Assembly (NCBI RefSeq): GCF_003207955.1
Contig: NZ_NOXG01000006.1
Span: 1-64,000 of the forward strand
Direction: 5' to 3'
From: Novacetimonas pomaceti
GTDB taxonomy: Bacteria; Pseudomonadota; Alphaproteobacteria; Acetobacterales; Acetobacteraceae
Length of the DNA stretch: 64,000 bases
Every line of letters begins with the position of its first letter. Within the stretch, counting starts at the first letter, position 1. The notes below the pieces were generated by a model. It was not told the DNA's origin. It saw only the letters and a list, made by a program, of their open reading frames with translations, and ran no database searches. Below, piece after piece: positions 18,534 through 27,787 of this stretch. A program made the translations under genes and the position numbers.

Positions 18534-18556
18534 GATGGCGTAACGGGTACGCCATC
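18534..18556. promoter_or_regulatory. Perfect 9-bp inverted repeat upstream of the LysR gene
   Basis: GATGGCGTA and TACGCCATC flank ACGGG, ending 33 bases before the LysR start. It may be an autoregulatory site or a short hairpin closing the preceding gene; no U-tract follows, which favours an operator. It is not the same motif as the CCCATAACC dyads. Confidence 0.4.
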
Positions 18557-18589
18557 GCATGCCAGCCATAGACAGGGGGCACGCGGGAT

Positions 18590-19480
18590 ATGCGTCTGCG
18601 TCAGATTGAAGTTTTCTATGCGATCATGACGACGGGATCGCTGCGCCGTGCGGCGGAAGTGCTGCATGTCTCGCAGCCCGCCGCCAGCAAGGTGCTGCGG
18701 TATGCGGAGCAGTCCCTGGGGTTCGCGCTGTTCGAGCGTACGGGCGGGCGTCTTGTCCCCACGCGTGAGGCGCAGATCATGCTGCCCCACGTGAACACGA
18801 TTTTCGGCAAGCTGTCGGACCTCAAGCGCCTGACCGACAACCTGCGCTATGCCCGTGACGGCCATACGATCAGCATCGGCTGCGTGCCCAGCCTCGGGCT
18901 CAGTCTCGTGCCACGGGTGATCCAGCGGTACCACGCCAGCCATCCGGGCACCGAACTGACGATCGATACCCTGCATGGCACCGAAATCGTATCGCGCATC
19001 CTCAACCATGACCTCGACCTGGGGATCGTCTTTGGCGATTATGCCTGCGACGGGGTCGGTTCCCACCATATCGCGGACGTGCCCCTCCTGCTGATTGACG
19101 GGGAAATCGCCGATGGCCCGGTCATGCTGGAGCGGATCGACCCGACGCGGTATATCGGCCTGAGCGAGAATGACCCCACCGCCCGGCTGCTGGACATGGC
19201 GATGGAGGAGGCGGGGGTCTGCGCGGCGCCATCGGTGCGGGTGCGCACGCATTACATGGCGGCGGAACTGGTGCGGCTTGGGGCGGGATGTTCGATTGTC
19301 GATGCCCTGACGGCGCTGCATCATCCCGGCCTGTCAAAACCCCATGCGATTACCCCGCCGCTGCATGTCGCATGCACCGTGCTGTTCCGCGCGGATTACG
19401 CGCTTTCGCATATTTCGCGCGATATCCTGTCGCTTTTGCGGACGGAGCTGGATGTCGACCTCCAGCGTCTGCAGGACTGA
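18590..19480 (+). CDS. LysR-family transcriptional regulator
   Basis: 296 residues. Helix-turn-helix at 1-60 (LRQIEVFYAIMTTGSLRRAAEVLHVSQPAASKVLRYAE) and a periplasmic-binding-protein-like effector domain from about 90. It lies in the middle of the peptide block, between two serine-hydrolase genes, and is the only regulator in the 5.5-33 kb stretch. It is therefore the best candidate for binding the related dyads at 12.7, 19.5, 25.6 and 28.2 kb, whose core fits T-N11-A. The effector is unknown; an amino acid or small peptide would fit. Confidence 0.9.
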   Translation: MRLRQIEVFYAIMTTGSLRRAAEVLHVSQPAASKVLRYAEQSLGFALFERTGGRLVPTREAQIMLPHVNTIFGKLSDLKRLTDNLRYARDGHTISIGCVPSLGLSLVPRVIQRYHASHPGTELTIDTLHGTEIVSRILNHDLDLGIVFGDYACDGVGSHHIADVPLLLIDGEIADGPVMLERIDPTRYIGLSENDPTARLLDMAMEEAGVCAAPSVRVRTHYMAAELVRLGAGCSIVDALTALHHPGLSKPHAITPPLHVACTVLFRADYALSHISRDILSLLRTELDVDLQRLQD

Positions 19481-19489
19481 AGGGCGGGG

Positions 19490-19510
19490 AATTATACCCC
19501 AGGTTAAGGA
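19490..19510. promoter_or_regulatory. Putative operator B of the peptide regulon
   Basis: AATTATACC and GGTTAAGGA flank CCA. The right arm matches the consensus in eight of nine positions; the left arm is weaker. It lies 112 bases upstream of the serine hydrolase start at 19622, nearly the same spacing as operators A and D from their genes. Confidence 0.4.
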
Positions 19511-19621
19511 CGGATTGCATCTCGTTATGGGACAGCGGGGGACGTTTCATGCTTTGCTTGCCACAATGGAGTGCCATGTCCGGCATCTTTTCGTTTTTCA
19601 GCAGAGCAGGACAGCAGAGTA

Positions 19622-21235
19622 GTGAACAGGTCATTTGCAGGACGGATCATTCGTTACATGGGGGGAGTGGGGGCGCTTTCTCTCCTTGCCGCTCCCCTTG
19701 TCGCATTGCCCGCATGCGCGGCGCCCGCGCTGCCTGCCGGCCTGACGGCGGAACAGATTGACACCCTTGTCGAACGCACCCGCGATGCGTTCCATGTGCC
19801 CGGGATCGCCGTCGCGGTCGTCCATGATGGGCAGGTCGTGTTCTCGCGCGGGTATGGCCGCCGCAGCGAGGACGCGCACAGTGAAAAGGTCGATACCCGC
19901 ACCCTGTTCGCCATTGGCTCCAACACCAAGGAATTCACGACCACCGCGCTTGCGCTCCTTGTCGATCAGGGCAAGCTGAAATGGGATGACCGGGTCATCG
20001 ACCATATGCCGGAATTCCGTGTCGCAGACCCCTTCATCACGCGGGATTTCCGTATCAGCGACCTGCTGACCCATCACAGCGGCATGGGGCTGGGCGCGGG
20101 CGATCTGATGCTGTTTTCCCACAGCAACTTCACCCGCCCGGAAATCCTGGCGGCCCTTCCCTACATGCCGTTTACCGCGCCGTTCCGCGCGAATTACGCC
20201 TATAATAACCTGCTGTACGTGGTCGCGGGCGCGCTGGTGGAGAAAATGACCGGCACCAGCTGGGAAAATTTCGTGCAGTCGCGCCTGATCGACGCAGCGG
20301 GCCTGCCCGCCTGCCAGAGTACGCCGCCCGTCAAGGGGGAGACGGATGTCGCAACGGGCGAGGGCAACAGTCCCGACCTGCCGGACCGCGCATCGCTCAG
20401 CCTGCCTGTCGTGGCGCCCGCGGGCGGTATCTGGTGCAGTGTGGATGGCATGACCCGCTGGGTGCAGATGTACCTCAATGGCGGCAAGACGCCGGAAGGA
20501 AAGACCATCATCAGCACCGCGCAGCGTGACGAGGTCTGGGCGCCGCATGCGCTGCTGCCGCTGCCGGACACGGCGGAGGCGACGCAGGGACATTTCCGCG
20601 CCTATGGCTATGGCTGGTTCATGGAGGACTTTTTCGGCAAAAAGCGTGTCTGGCACACGGGAACCATCGACGGAATGGTCAGCTATGTCTCGTTCCTGCC
20701 GGAAATGAAAACCGGGATCGTGGTCCTGACGAACCATGACGATTACCGTCCGAGCTTTGTCATCCAGACGACGCTGAATTCACTGGTCACGACCGGGAAA
20801 AGCGCGGACTGGCTTGCGCACTGGAAAAAGCAGGAAGACGACAACAACGCGGAGCAGGCGAAGGCTGCCGCGACAACCGGCCCCGGGTCGCCGGCACGGC
20901 CGTTCATTCATCTGTCGGCGCAGGCACAGCGTGATTATGTCGGGCTGTATCATGATGACTGGCGCGGCAATATCCATGTCACGCAGAAAGGCAACGATCT
21001 TCGTCTTTCTTTTGACAACTCGCCGGGACTTGCTGGCAACCTCTCCGCATTGCCGCATGATCTGTTCGTGGTGCGGTGGGACGATCGCGCGCAGGATGCG
21101 GGGGACGATTGCTACGTGCAGTTTCAGCGCGACATGGATGGCAAGGTTACGGGCATATCGATGCGTGTCGTGGGATCCGACTTCAGTTTCGATGCCCAGG
21201 ACCTGCATCCGAAGAAGATATCCGACAAGCCCTGA
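19622..21235 (+). CDS. Beta-lactamase-fold serine hydrolase with C-terminal DUF3471-like domain
   Basis: About 537 residues. GTG 19622 is my preferred start because it places Arg residues before the hydrophobic leader (GALSLLAAPLVALPACA); GTG 19571 and ATG 19658 are alternatives. Class C-type motifs: GSNTK (SxxK), YAYNN (YxN) and WHTGT. The last ~100 residues, beginning near PFIHLSAQAQRDYVGLYHD, resemble DUF3471, a beta-rich domain often fused to D-aminopeptidases and esterases. Periplasmic or secreted. Third enzyme of this fold in the block. Confidence 0.85.
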   Translation: MNRSFAGRIIRYMGGVGALSLLAAPLVALPACAAPALPAGLTAEQIDTLVERTRDAFHVPGIAVAVVHDGQVVFSRGYGRRSEDAHSEKVDTRTLFAIGSNTKEFTTTALALLVDQGKLKWDDRVIDHMPEFRVADPFITRDFRISDLLTHHSGMGLGAGDLMLFSHSNFTRPEILAALPYMPFTAPFRANYAYNNLLYVVAGALVEKMTGTSWENFVQSRLIDAAGLPACQSTPPVKGETDVATGEGNSPDLPDRASLSLPVVAPAGGIWCSVDGMTRWVQMYLNGGKTPEGKTIISTAQRDEVWAPHALLPLPDTAEATQGHFRAYGYGWFMEDFFGKKRVWHTGTIDGMVSYVSFLPEMKTGIVVLTNHDDYRPSFVIQTTLNSLVTTGKSADWLAHWKKQEDDNNAEQAKAAATTGPGSPARPFIHLSAQAQRDYVGLYHDDWRGNIHVTQKGNDLRLSFDNSPGLAGNLSALPHDLFVVRWDDRAQDAGDDCYVQFQRDMDGKVTGISMRVVGSDFSFDAQDLHPKKISDKP

Positions 21236-21246
21236 TATCGAAAATG

Positions 21247-21276
21247 CCAGTCCGGAAGCTGCCTGTTCCGGACTGG
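21247..21276 (+). terminator. GC-rich hairpin after the serine hydrolase
   Basis: CCAGTCCGGAA and TTCCGGACTGG are perfect 11-bp arms around an 8-base loop, 11 bases after the stop codon. There is only a weak T-run afterwards (ATATTT), so this is a probable but not textbook terminator. Confidence 0.55.
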
Positions 21277-21776
21277 TGCCCATATTTCCAGTAATATGAA
21301 ATGATGGTCGGGACATTCATGGGATGTTCCCGGCAGTCATTCCTGCATGCATGGGGCGGGGGTATGATGCAATCCGTAATTGCATTCCCGCTATCGCCAG
21401 ATCCGCCACGATGCAGTCCGGACAGGAGCAGGGAAGCGCCGTGGTGTCCCTGCCTGATTGCTGGTCCCATGGATAAGGTCATGCAGGATATCCGATCCTG
21501 TCGCTTTCCTGACTTTTACAGGCACAGGACTGCCTGATCCGCGCTGACAGCGCGATATGGTTGGCATTGTGTCAGTGCCCCGAATAATCATTTCATCCAT
21601 CACAAGCTGTCTCATCAACTCCTTCTGGCGGATGATGGACAATCTTTTTGTGGACGTGGGACATGTTTGCAGAGGTTCCTGTCCATCCGGCCGGAATTCA
21701 GGATGGAGGGTCGGCAGGCCCGTGAAACCCTTTCGGTGGCCATGTCATCTGAAAACAATCCGTTGATGAAAATGAT

Positions 21777-21855
21777 AAAAGTTTTTGGGTGACGCCTTTT
21801 TTCAAAAAGGCGGCGTCTTTCGAAGCTTTTTGAAAAAAGCTTCACCAAAAACTTT
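21777..21855 (+). repeat. Nested-palindrome dispersed repeat, copy 2
   Basis: One of the two most complete copies: outer arm AAAAGTTTTTGGGTG, a GACGCC/GGCGGC hairpin, a GAAGC/GCTTC hairpin, then the outer arm CACCAAAAACTTT. It lies in the 946-bp gap between two convergent genes (21236-22181). Apart from this repeat and two hairpins nothing gene-like was recognised in that gap. Confidence 0.85.
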
Positions 21856-22079
21856 CTCGGGATTTGCGCGACATGTCACAGGCAATAAGCGGGTCGCGCA
21901 GGGTGATACACCACAGGCAGGTCATGGGTGTTGGGGGAGCGCATGCCTGATTTTCCGCCTCTTCTTCGTCGTGGCATTGAACATGGGCGGGAATATCGGG
22001 CATTTTCCCGCCTGCTCCTGACCGGATATTGGGGTCACAAAGCAGGAGACGGGGGATGATTTCCAGGCCGGATATGACA

Positions 22080-22114
22080 GTGCCCGCCACCGGAATCTTT
22101 CCAGTGGCGGGCAC
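22080..22114. terminator. Hairpin downstream of the large TonB receptor gene
   Basis: GTGCCCGCCAC and GTGGCGGGCAC form an 11-bp perfect stem about 70 bases beyond the stop of the minus-strand receptor gene. A GGTTTT run follows only on the plus strand, so its use as a minus-strand terminator is uncertain. Confidence 0.45.
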
Positions 22115-22181
22115 GGTTTTCTGTAATGATGGGGAATACGGTCCGGCAGTATTCAGGAAGCCGGACCGCCTGTCTTGAAAA

Positions 22182-25100
22182 TCAGAAGTGAACCCCGGCC
22201 GAGAATTCGAAGGAACGGCCCAGGATGACGTCATAGTAACGTGTCAGGCCCACCGTTCCCACGCCTTTGGGAAGCGCATTGAAAACATTGTTCATCATGA
22301 AGTTGAGGTTAAGGTTCTTCGTGATTTTATAGCCAATCGTCGTGTTGAAGTAGAAGAAGTCCGGACGGCTGTTAAACGTTTCCGCGTACTGGCTGGCCGT
22401 CACGTTAAACTTGGACGGACCGTAATAGATGGTCTGCCACTGCACGAAAAGCGGGCCACGCACATAATCCAGGTTGGCCGTGAAGGAATCCTTGGGCGAA
22501 CTGGTGCTGCCAACCTCGGGATAGGTCGTGCCGAGGAACGTCTGGGTATTCTTGACATAGTGGTTATAGTTCACGCCGATATTGAACGATCCCCAGTCGG
22601 CAAACCGCTGTCCGAAGCGCGACATCGGGATGAAGTAGTTCAGTTTCCCTTCAAGGGCCTGCATATGCTGGTTGGCGATATTGACGAAGCCTTCCTGATA
22701 GTTCGTGACCTGGTGGGTGGTCGGGTCGCGGGTGAACATGCTGCAGTACTTGTTGGGGAACGAGCTTGAATCGTAGCAGGCGCTCATGATGTCGCTGATG
22801 CCCAGATCCTCGATTTCATTGCTGATCGTCACGTCAACAAAGGAAGCGTCCACCTGCAGGCCGGGGACGAAATGCGGCATGAAGTGAAGCGAACCGGTAT
22901 AGCTGTGGGAGACTTCGTTCTGCAGGTGCGAATTGCCGCCATCCGTTCCGTAAATGCCATAGTTGACGATGTTGGAGACAAATCCCTTCGGAATGCCCTG
23001 TTTGGCGCAGTTGGCGGCACGAACGGCTGGATTGGGGCCGTTGGCGATATCTTCCTGGGCGCACGGGTCGCTTGCCATGCTGTTGACGCGGCTTGTCGGG
23101 GAGAACAGTTCGGTTACGGACGGGTTACGAACGGACTGTGCGTAATTTCCGCTAAAGCCGAAATCCCGGGTGGGCCACCAGCTGCCACCGAACATATAGG
23201 TCCAGTAGCTGCCGGTCATGCTGTTGTGGATGTAGCGTCCGTTTGCCGTGGCCGAGATATGATAGGCACCCGGCACATGCATTTCCGGTGACACGATCGG
23301 AACATCGAGTTCCCCGAAGACTTCGTGCGTGCCGTAAGCCCCGTTGGTGTTCGGGGTGGGGATTTCATCACCATACTGACGGCGGCTGCCATCGGACAGC
23401 ACTTCACCGTTCAGGATGCTGCCTGCATCGAAGTTATAGGATTCCCAGCGATGTTCGTAACCAAGGTCCCACCGGACATTGCCTGCGGGCAGCTTGACAA
23501 CGGTACTGTGAATTTCCGCCTGTACGTCGAGCTGCTTGTTGGTGTTGCTGGGGTTGACCCATGACGTGATGTATTTCAGCGCCGCGGCACTTTCCTGGTT
23601 GCGCCCGAAGACATCGAGGGGCGCGCAGGTCTCGCTGCGGGTCTTGGCAGTGGAATTGACATAACCCGGCGCGCAGCCAATGGTGCCGTTGGGCAGCGTC
23701 ACGGCATCAAGCGCGTTGATCAGGTTGTTCGTGTCCACCATCAGGGTTCTGGTGTTGCTCAGATACTCGCTGTATTCGCCCTTCACGCTCCAGTCGAAGC
23801 GACGGCCCACCGCCTCGAAATCACCGTTCAGGCCGCCCTGGAAACGATACATCTGGTTTGTGGTGGTAAACGCGCCTTCCCCGAAATCCTGGTTGGCACG
23901 CGACAGGTAGAACGTATCCGTCGGCTGTCCGGCGGCCTTGAGGGAATTGACGATGGTTGTCCGCTCGGCCGAGGTCAGGTACGGGTTGGCCGTGCTTAAG
24001 ACCAGGTTACCGTTGACGTAATCCTGCGGATCGGCGTCAAAGTTGGCCCGCGTCAGCGGATCGCCTTCGAACGTGGCGGAATAGTACAGCCCCTGGTTGA
24101 CGGAGCTCTTGGCCTCGCCACGCTGGTACCAGCCCTGCCATGTGGCATGCAGGTGGCGGTTGAAGTCATAATGTCCCAGCGTCGTCAGGTTCAGCGACGT
24201 CTGCGGCGTATAAAGCTGGTCATAATTTTCAAAGGACAGGCCATTGCCGCCTGCGGTGTAATAATTACTGCGCGTGACCGTTCCCGTCAGCGGGATAAGG
24301 GATTTGCCGTCCTTGCTGAACTGCAGGACGCCCCCGCCGGGTGCCGCGATGCCGCCGGATGCCTGCCCGAAATAGGAAGGATTCAGCTCACCATTGACAA
24401 GCGGAATGCCGGTTGCGCTCAGCTGGCTGAAACGTTCGTTCTTGGTCAGCGTGTAATAATAGGGGGAATTGCTGGTCAGCGCCGGCCACAGATAGGTCTC
24501 GGCCTCACTGCCGATGCTTTTGGCACGGTCATTGTAAACCAGGCCATCCGCGTTGCGATATTCCACGTCAAAGACGATGCCGCCCTTGTCATGGTCAAAA
24601 CCCGTGCCGTATTTCAGGTAGACCTTTTCCTGTCCCCCGTCGAGCTTCTGGGTCCAGTCGCCCTGCGCGTTGAAATCAATGCCCTTGAAATGATCGTCAA
24701 GCTGATAGTTGACGACACCCGCCACGGCATCGGCGCCATAGGCCGCGCCCGCGCCGCCGTAACGCGTGTCGATCTTTTTCACCAGCGAGGTCGGGATGGT
24801 GCCGACGTCCACCTGCGAACCGCTGCCCGCGCCATACAGCGACGCCGTGGCGCCGCCGACCATGCGCATGCCGTCGATAAGTGTCAGGGTGCGCTGGTCA
24901 CCCAGGGCCAGCAGGCCGCTGAAGGTCTGTCCCGCGCCCCATGATCCCTGCGATCCGACGGGGCTGTTGGACGGGACGGAAAATGCCGGGTTTTCACGCA
25001 GCAGCGCCAGGCCCAGGTTGGAATATCCACGTGCCTGGAGCTGTTTGGCATCCAGCGTGGTGCCCGCCGTGACGTTACTGAGCCGCGTCTGCGACAGACG

Positions 25101-25481
25101 GGTGCCGGTGACGGTGATGTCTTCGCTCCGGCCGGCGGCCGCGGTGCTCGACGATGCCTGCTGGATCGTGGTGGCGTTCTGGGTTGTCGTGGTCGTCGTC
25201 TGGCCGGTGGCCGTGATGGTACCCGCGGTGCCCGCCGTGCCCGATGTCGTCTGGGTGGTGGACGAGGAGGTGGCGGTCCTGGAGGTCGAGGTGCTTTTTT
25301 TCTTCTTGCTCTTGGCCGGAACGACAGAGCCATGGGATGTGGAGCTGGTGGCAGCCTCTGTACTATCGATGCTCCAGCCCGCAATTGTCACTGCCGCGCC
25401 AATCAGCAGCACCGTTTTCAAGCTTGGTCTGGATGGAACGTCCCTACGTTTCCTTCGAATAGATGGAAGGCCAGTGCTCAT
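22182..25481 (-). CDS. Large TonB-dependent receptor with low-complexity Ser/Thr/Lys N-terminus
   Basis: About 1099 residues; start at 25481 (MSTGLPSIRRKRRD) gives a basic n-region and a hydrophobic leader. Residues about 45-125 are almost only Ser, Thr, Ala, Gln plus a KSKKKK run before the plug, an unusual linker where a TonB box or signalling domain would normally be. Plug and barrel follow (DITVTGTRLSQ, LLALGDQRTLTLIDGMRM, GAGAAYGADAVAGVVNYQ) and the chain ends in Phe. The size and plug type match receptors for peptides or oligosaccharides rather than small siderophores. Convergent with the serine hydrolase and downstream of the CocE gene; operator D lies 125 bases upstream. Confidence 0.88.
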   Translation of the reverse strand: MSTGLPSIRRKRRDVPSRPSLKTVLLIGAAVTIAGWSIDSTEAATSSTSHGSVVPAKSKKKKSTSTSRTATSSSTTQTTSGTAGTAGTITATGQTTTTTTQNATTIQQASSSTAAAGRSEDITVTGTRLSQTRLSNVTAGTTLDAKQLQARGYSNLGLALLRENPAFSVPSNSPVGSQGSWGAGQTFSGLLALGDQRTLTLIDGMRMVGGATASLYGAGSGSQVDVGTIPTSLVKKIDTRYGGAGAAYGADAVAGVVNYQLDDHFKGIDFNAQGDWTQKLDGGQEKVYLKYGTGFDHDKGGIVFDVEYRNADGLVYNDRAKSIGSEAETYLWPALTSNSPYYYTLTKNERFSQLSATGIPLVNGELNPSYFGQASGGIAAPGGGVLQFSKDGKSLIPLTGTVTRSNYYTAGGNGLSFENYDQLYTPQTSLNLTTLGHYDFNRHLHATWQGWYQRGEAKSSVNQGLYYSATFEGDPLTRANFDADPQDYVNGNLVLSTANPYLTSAERTTIVNSLKAAGQPTDTFYLSRANQDFGEGAFTTTNQMYRFQGGLNGDFEAVGRRFDWSVKGEYSEYLSNTRTLMVDTNNLINALDAVTLPNGTIGCAPGYVNSTAKTRSETCAPLDVFGRNQESAAALKYITSWVNPSNTNKQLDVQAEIHSTVVKLPAGNVRWDLGYEHRWESYNFDAGSILNGEVLSDGSRRQYGDEIPTPNTNGAYGTHEVFGELDVPIVSPEMHVPGAYHISATANGRYIHNSMTGSYWTYMFGGSWWPTRDFGFSGNYAQSVRNPSVTELFSPTSRVNSMASDPCAQEDIANGPNPAVRAANCAKQGIPKGFVSNIVNYGIYGTDGGNSHLQNEVSHSYTGSLHFMPHFVPGLQVDASFVDVTISNEIEDLGISDIMSACYDSSSFPNKYCSMFTRDPTTHQVTNYQEGFVNIANQHMQALEGKLNYFIPMSRFGQRFADWGSFNIGVNYNHYVKNTQTFLGTTYPEVGSTSSPKDSFTANLDYVRGPLFVQWQTIYYGPSKFNVTASQYAETFNSRPDFFYFNTTIGYKITKNLNLNFMMNNVFNALPKGVGTVGLTRYYDVILGRSFEFSAGVHF

Positions 25482-25605
25482 TTCTAAAACTCCGCATTTC
25501 ACCACGGCGACCGCTGGCAAATCATCGCCACCAACACAGGTCTACCTCGCCTTCATTACGATCCCATTCCGAGTGGTCTTTTGTCGATTTCTAAAACATG
25601 CGGAA

Positions 25606-25626
25606 GAATTAACCTGTGGTTTAGAG
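25606..25626. promoter_or_regulatory. Putative operator D of the peptide regulon
   Basis: GAATTAACC and GGTTTAGAG flank TGT, 125 bases upstream of the large TonB receptor start. The inner six bases of each arm keep the TTAACC / GGTTTA pattern. The remaining part of the 25482-25846 gap holds no recognisable gene. Confidence 0.42.
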
Positions 25627-25846
25627 ATCACCTGATCGAGATGGAAAGGAAAGCAGGGGAAATCTTTGCAGATAGGAAAAATCCACGATGCCGGCGGGTT
25701 GGCATGACGGCGTGGCGGGCCGGATTTTCGGGTCGATTGCATGGGATCCGCCGCATTTCTGGGAAATGGCGGGAAATGCGCGCATCCCGGGACCGTGCGT
25801 CCCGGGACGGATCAGCCTTCGCGTTTCAGGCGGATCCCGCCTGCCA

Positions 25847-27787
25847 TCAGGGCCGGGGGGAGGCGAAGGGATTGGCCGCCGATGAGGTCGAATGGACATC
25901 GATCCAGCTGTTGGCAAGATCTATGCTGATTTTCGCGGGCCTGTAGGCCGCTGGCGGGGCAAGGAAGATATTGTCCACATAGGTCTGCGGATTACGGTCA
26001 TAAAGGGGAAACCAGCTTGACTGCACCTGTATCATGACCCGATGGCCGGGCAGGAAGGTGTGGTTGGCGACCGGCAGGGCAAAGCTGTAAAGCTGCGGCG
26101 TATTGGCCGGGATCGGTTCGGGATGCTCGATGCTCCTGCGATAACGGCCGCGCAGGATGTCCGCGCTGACCATCAACTGGTATCCGCCCATCTCAGGCTG
26201 TTCGGGAACCTCATCGGGATACACGTCGATGAGCTTGACGACGAAATCCCCGTCCGTGCCCGTGGTGGAGGCCGTAAGATGGACGACGGGCAGTCCCTGG
26301 ATATCCAGCGGCGCCGTCAGGACAGGGGACGTGAAGGTCGCGACATCCGTGCGGCCGGAGGCCTCCCTCTGGTCGCTCGCCAGCCAGTTTGGCCATGCGG
26401 AAACGGGCGTATGGGCGATCGGTTCAATGGTGCGCGGCAGGTAGGGCACCGGACGCGACGGGTCCGACACATATTCCTCCGTTCCTGCTGCGCTGTCGGC
26501 TTTTGTCAGGCCGAGCGTGTGCCCCGCCCCCAGATAGAGCGTCGTGCAGGGGCTGCAGGCCTGTGACGGCAGGCTGTCGGCGGATTCCCATTCGTTCCTG
26601 CCGGAGCGAAAGGCGGTCACATGCGCGGGCAGCGGGACGGAACTGTCGTCCTTCAGGTAATGGGCCAGGAAGGGTTCAAGGATCCGGGTGCGGAAATAGG
26701 CCCCGGTGTCGGAGCCGAGCCGCACCGCGCCCATCGTGCTGGCCTGCCGGATTTCCCCGCCATGGTTCCATGGCCCCATGACAAGGAAAAGGTTGTCGCG
26801 GGAATCCGCCCTGTCATGAAGCGCGTAATAGGTGCCGATCGCGCCGACGATGTCTTCCTGGTCCCACAGGCTGTGGACCAGCAGGGTGGGGACCTTCAGC
26901 CCATATCCGGCGATCTGCCGGTCCACCGCCATGTCCTGCCAGAAGGAATCATAGGCGGGATGGGCAAGGATCTGCCTGAAAAATCCGATCTGGTCCATGC
27001 CGTGGCTTTTGCCCAGCGCACCGGCGGAAACGGCGTCGAGGTAGAGGTTGTAATCATCGTGATAGCTGCTCCACCATTTGGCGGTGTTGCTCCGGGTGGC
27101 GTCCTGATCATAGATGTAGGGCAGCATCTGCTGGCGGAAGGCGCCGTTATGGAACCAGTCATCCCCACGCCATCCGTCGATCATGGGATTCATGGGCACG
27201 ACGGCACGCAGCGCGGGATGCGGGTTGAACAGCGCCATCATGGACGTAAACCCGTCATAGGATACGCCGATGATGCCCACTTTCCCGTTGCTTTCATGAA
27301 CATTGTGGACAAGCCATTCAATGGTGTCCCACGTGTCGGTCGCATGATCGACCGTGCTTTTGTTCAGCGGGCCGCGCAGGGGGCGATTCATGACGTAGCT
27401 GCCCTCGGAACCGTATTTGCCGCGCACGTCCTGAATGACACGGATATAGCCGCCATCCGCGATCACGTCGGGCATGTTGTCATACCCCTGCAGGGCGGAG
27501 CGCATATGCCCGCTGATATTGTGCGTGACCATTTCATCCGCGTTGTATGGCGTGCGGGTCAGCAATATGGGGGCGCCATGCGCGCCCTTGGGGATCATGA
27601 TGACCGTATGCAGCTTTTTCCCGTCGCGCATCGGGATCATGACATTGCGGCGGACATAGTCAAAGCTGCTGTCGCTTGCGTGGAAATCCTGTGGCATGTC
27701 GGCCGGGATTCCCTCTGGCGCGGGAGACGCCATGGCCGATGCGCAGGAGAGGAGAAGACAGGCCGTAAGGAGAAGGGATTTCTGCAT
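25847..27787 (-). CDS. CocE/NonD-family hydrolase (X-Pro dipeptidyl-peptidase S15 type), secreted
   Basis: About 646 residues; start at 27787 gives a signal peptide (MQKSLLLTACLLLSCASAMA), although the frame is open to 27877. The alpha/beta-hydrolase part carries the GVSYDG nucleophile elbow typical of S15 and cocaine-esterase enzymes and RDGKKLHTVIMIPKG near the start; the last ~220 residues form the jelly-roll domain of the family. Members cleave X-Pro dipeptides, acyl esters or glutaryl-cephalosporins. Here the surroundings favour peptide degradation. Transcribed in the same direction as the TonB receptor next to it, 366 bases apart. Confidence 0.87.
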   Translation of the reverse strand: MQKSLLLTACLLLSCASAMASPAPEGIPADMPQDFHASDSSFDYVRRNVMIPMRDGKKLHTVIMIPKGAHGAPILLTRTPYNADEMVTHNISGHMRSALQGYDNMPDVIADGGYIRVIQDVRGKYGSEGSYVMNRPLRGPLNKSTVDHATDTWDTIEWLVHNVHESNGKVGIIGVSYDGFTSMMALFNPHPALRAVVPMNPMIDGWRGDDWFHNGAFRQQMLPYIYDQDATRSNTAKWWSSYHDDYNLYLDAVSAGALGKSHGMDQIGFFRQILAHPAYDSFWQDMAVDRQIAGYGLKVPTLLVHSLWDQEDIVGAIGTYYALHDRADSRDNLFLVMGPWNHGGEIRQASTMGAVRLGSDTGAYFRTRILEPFLAHYLKDDSSVPLPAHVTAFRSGRNEWESADSLPSQACSPCTTLYLGAGHTLGLTKADSAAGTEEYVSDPSRPVPYLPRTIEPIAHTPVSAWPNWLASDQREASGRTDVATFTSPVLTAPLDIQGLPVVHLTASTTGTDGDFVVKLIDVYPDEVPEQPEMGGYQLMVSADILRGRYRRSIEHPEPIPANTPQLYSFALPVANHTFLPGHRVMIQVQSSWFPLYDRNPQTYVDNIFLAPPAAYRPAKISIDLANSWIDVHSTSSAANPFASPRP

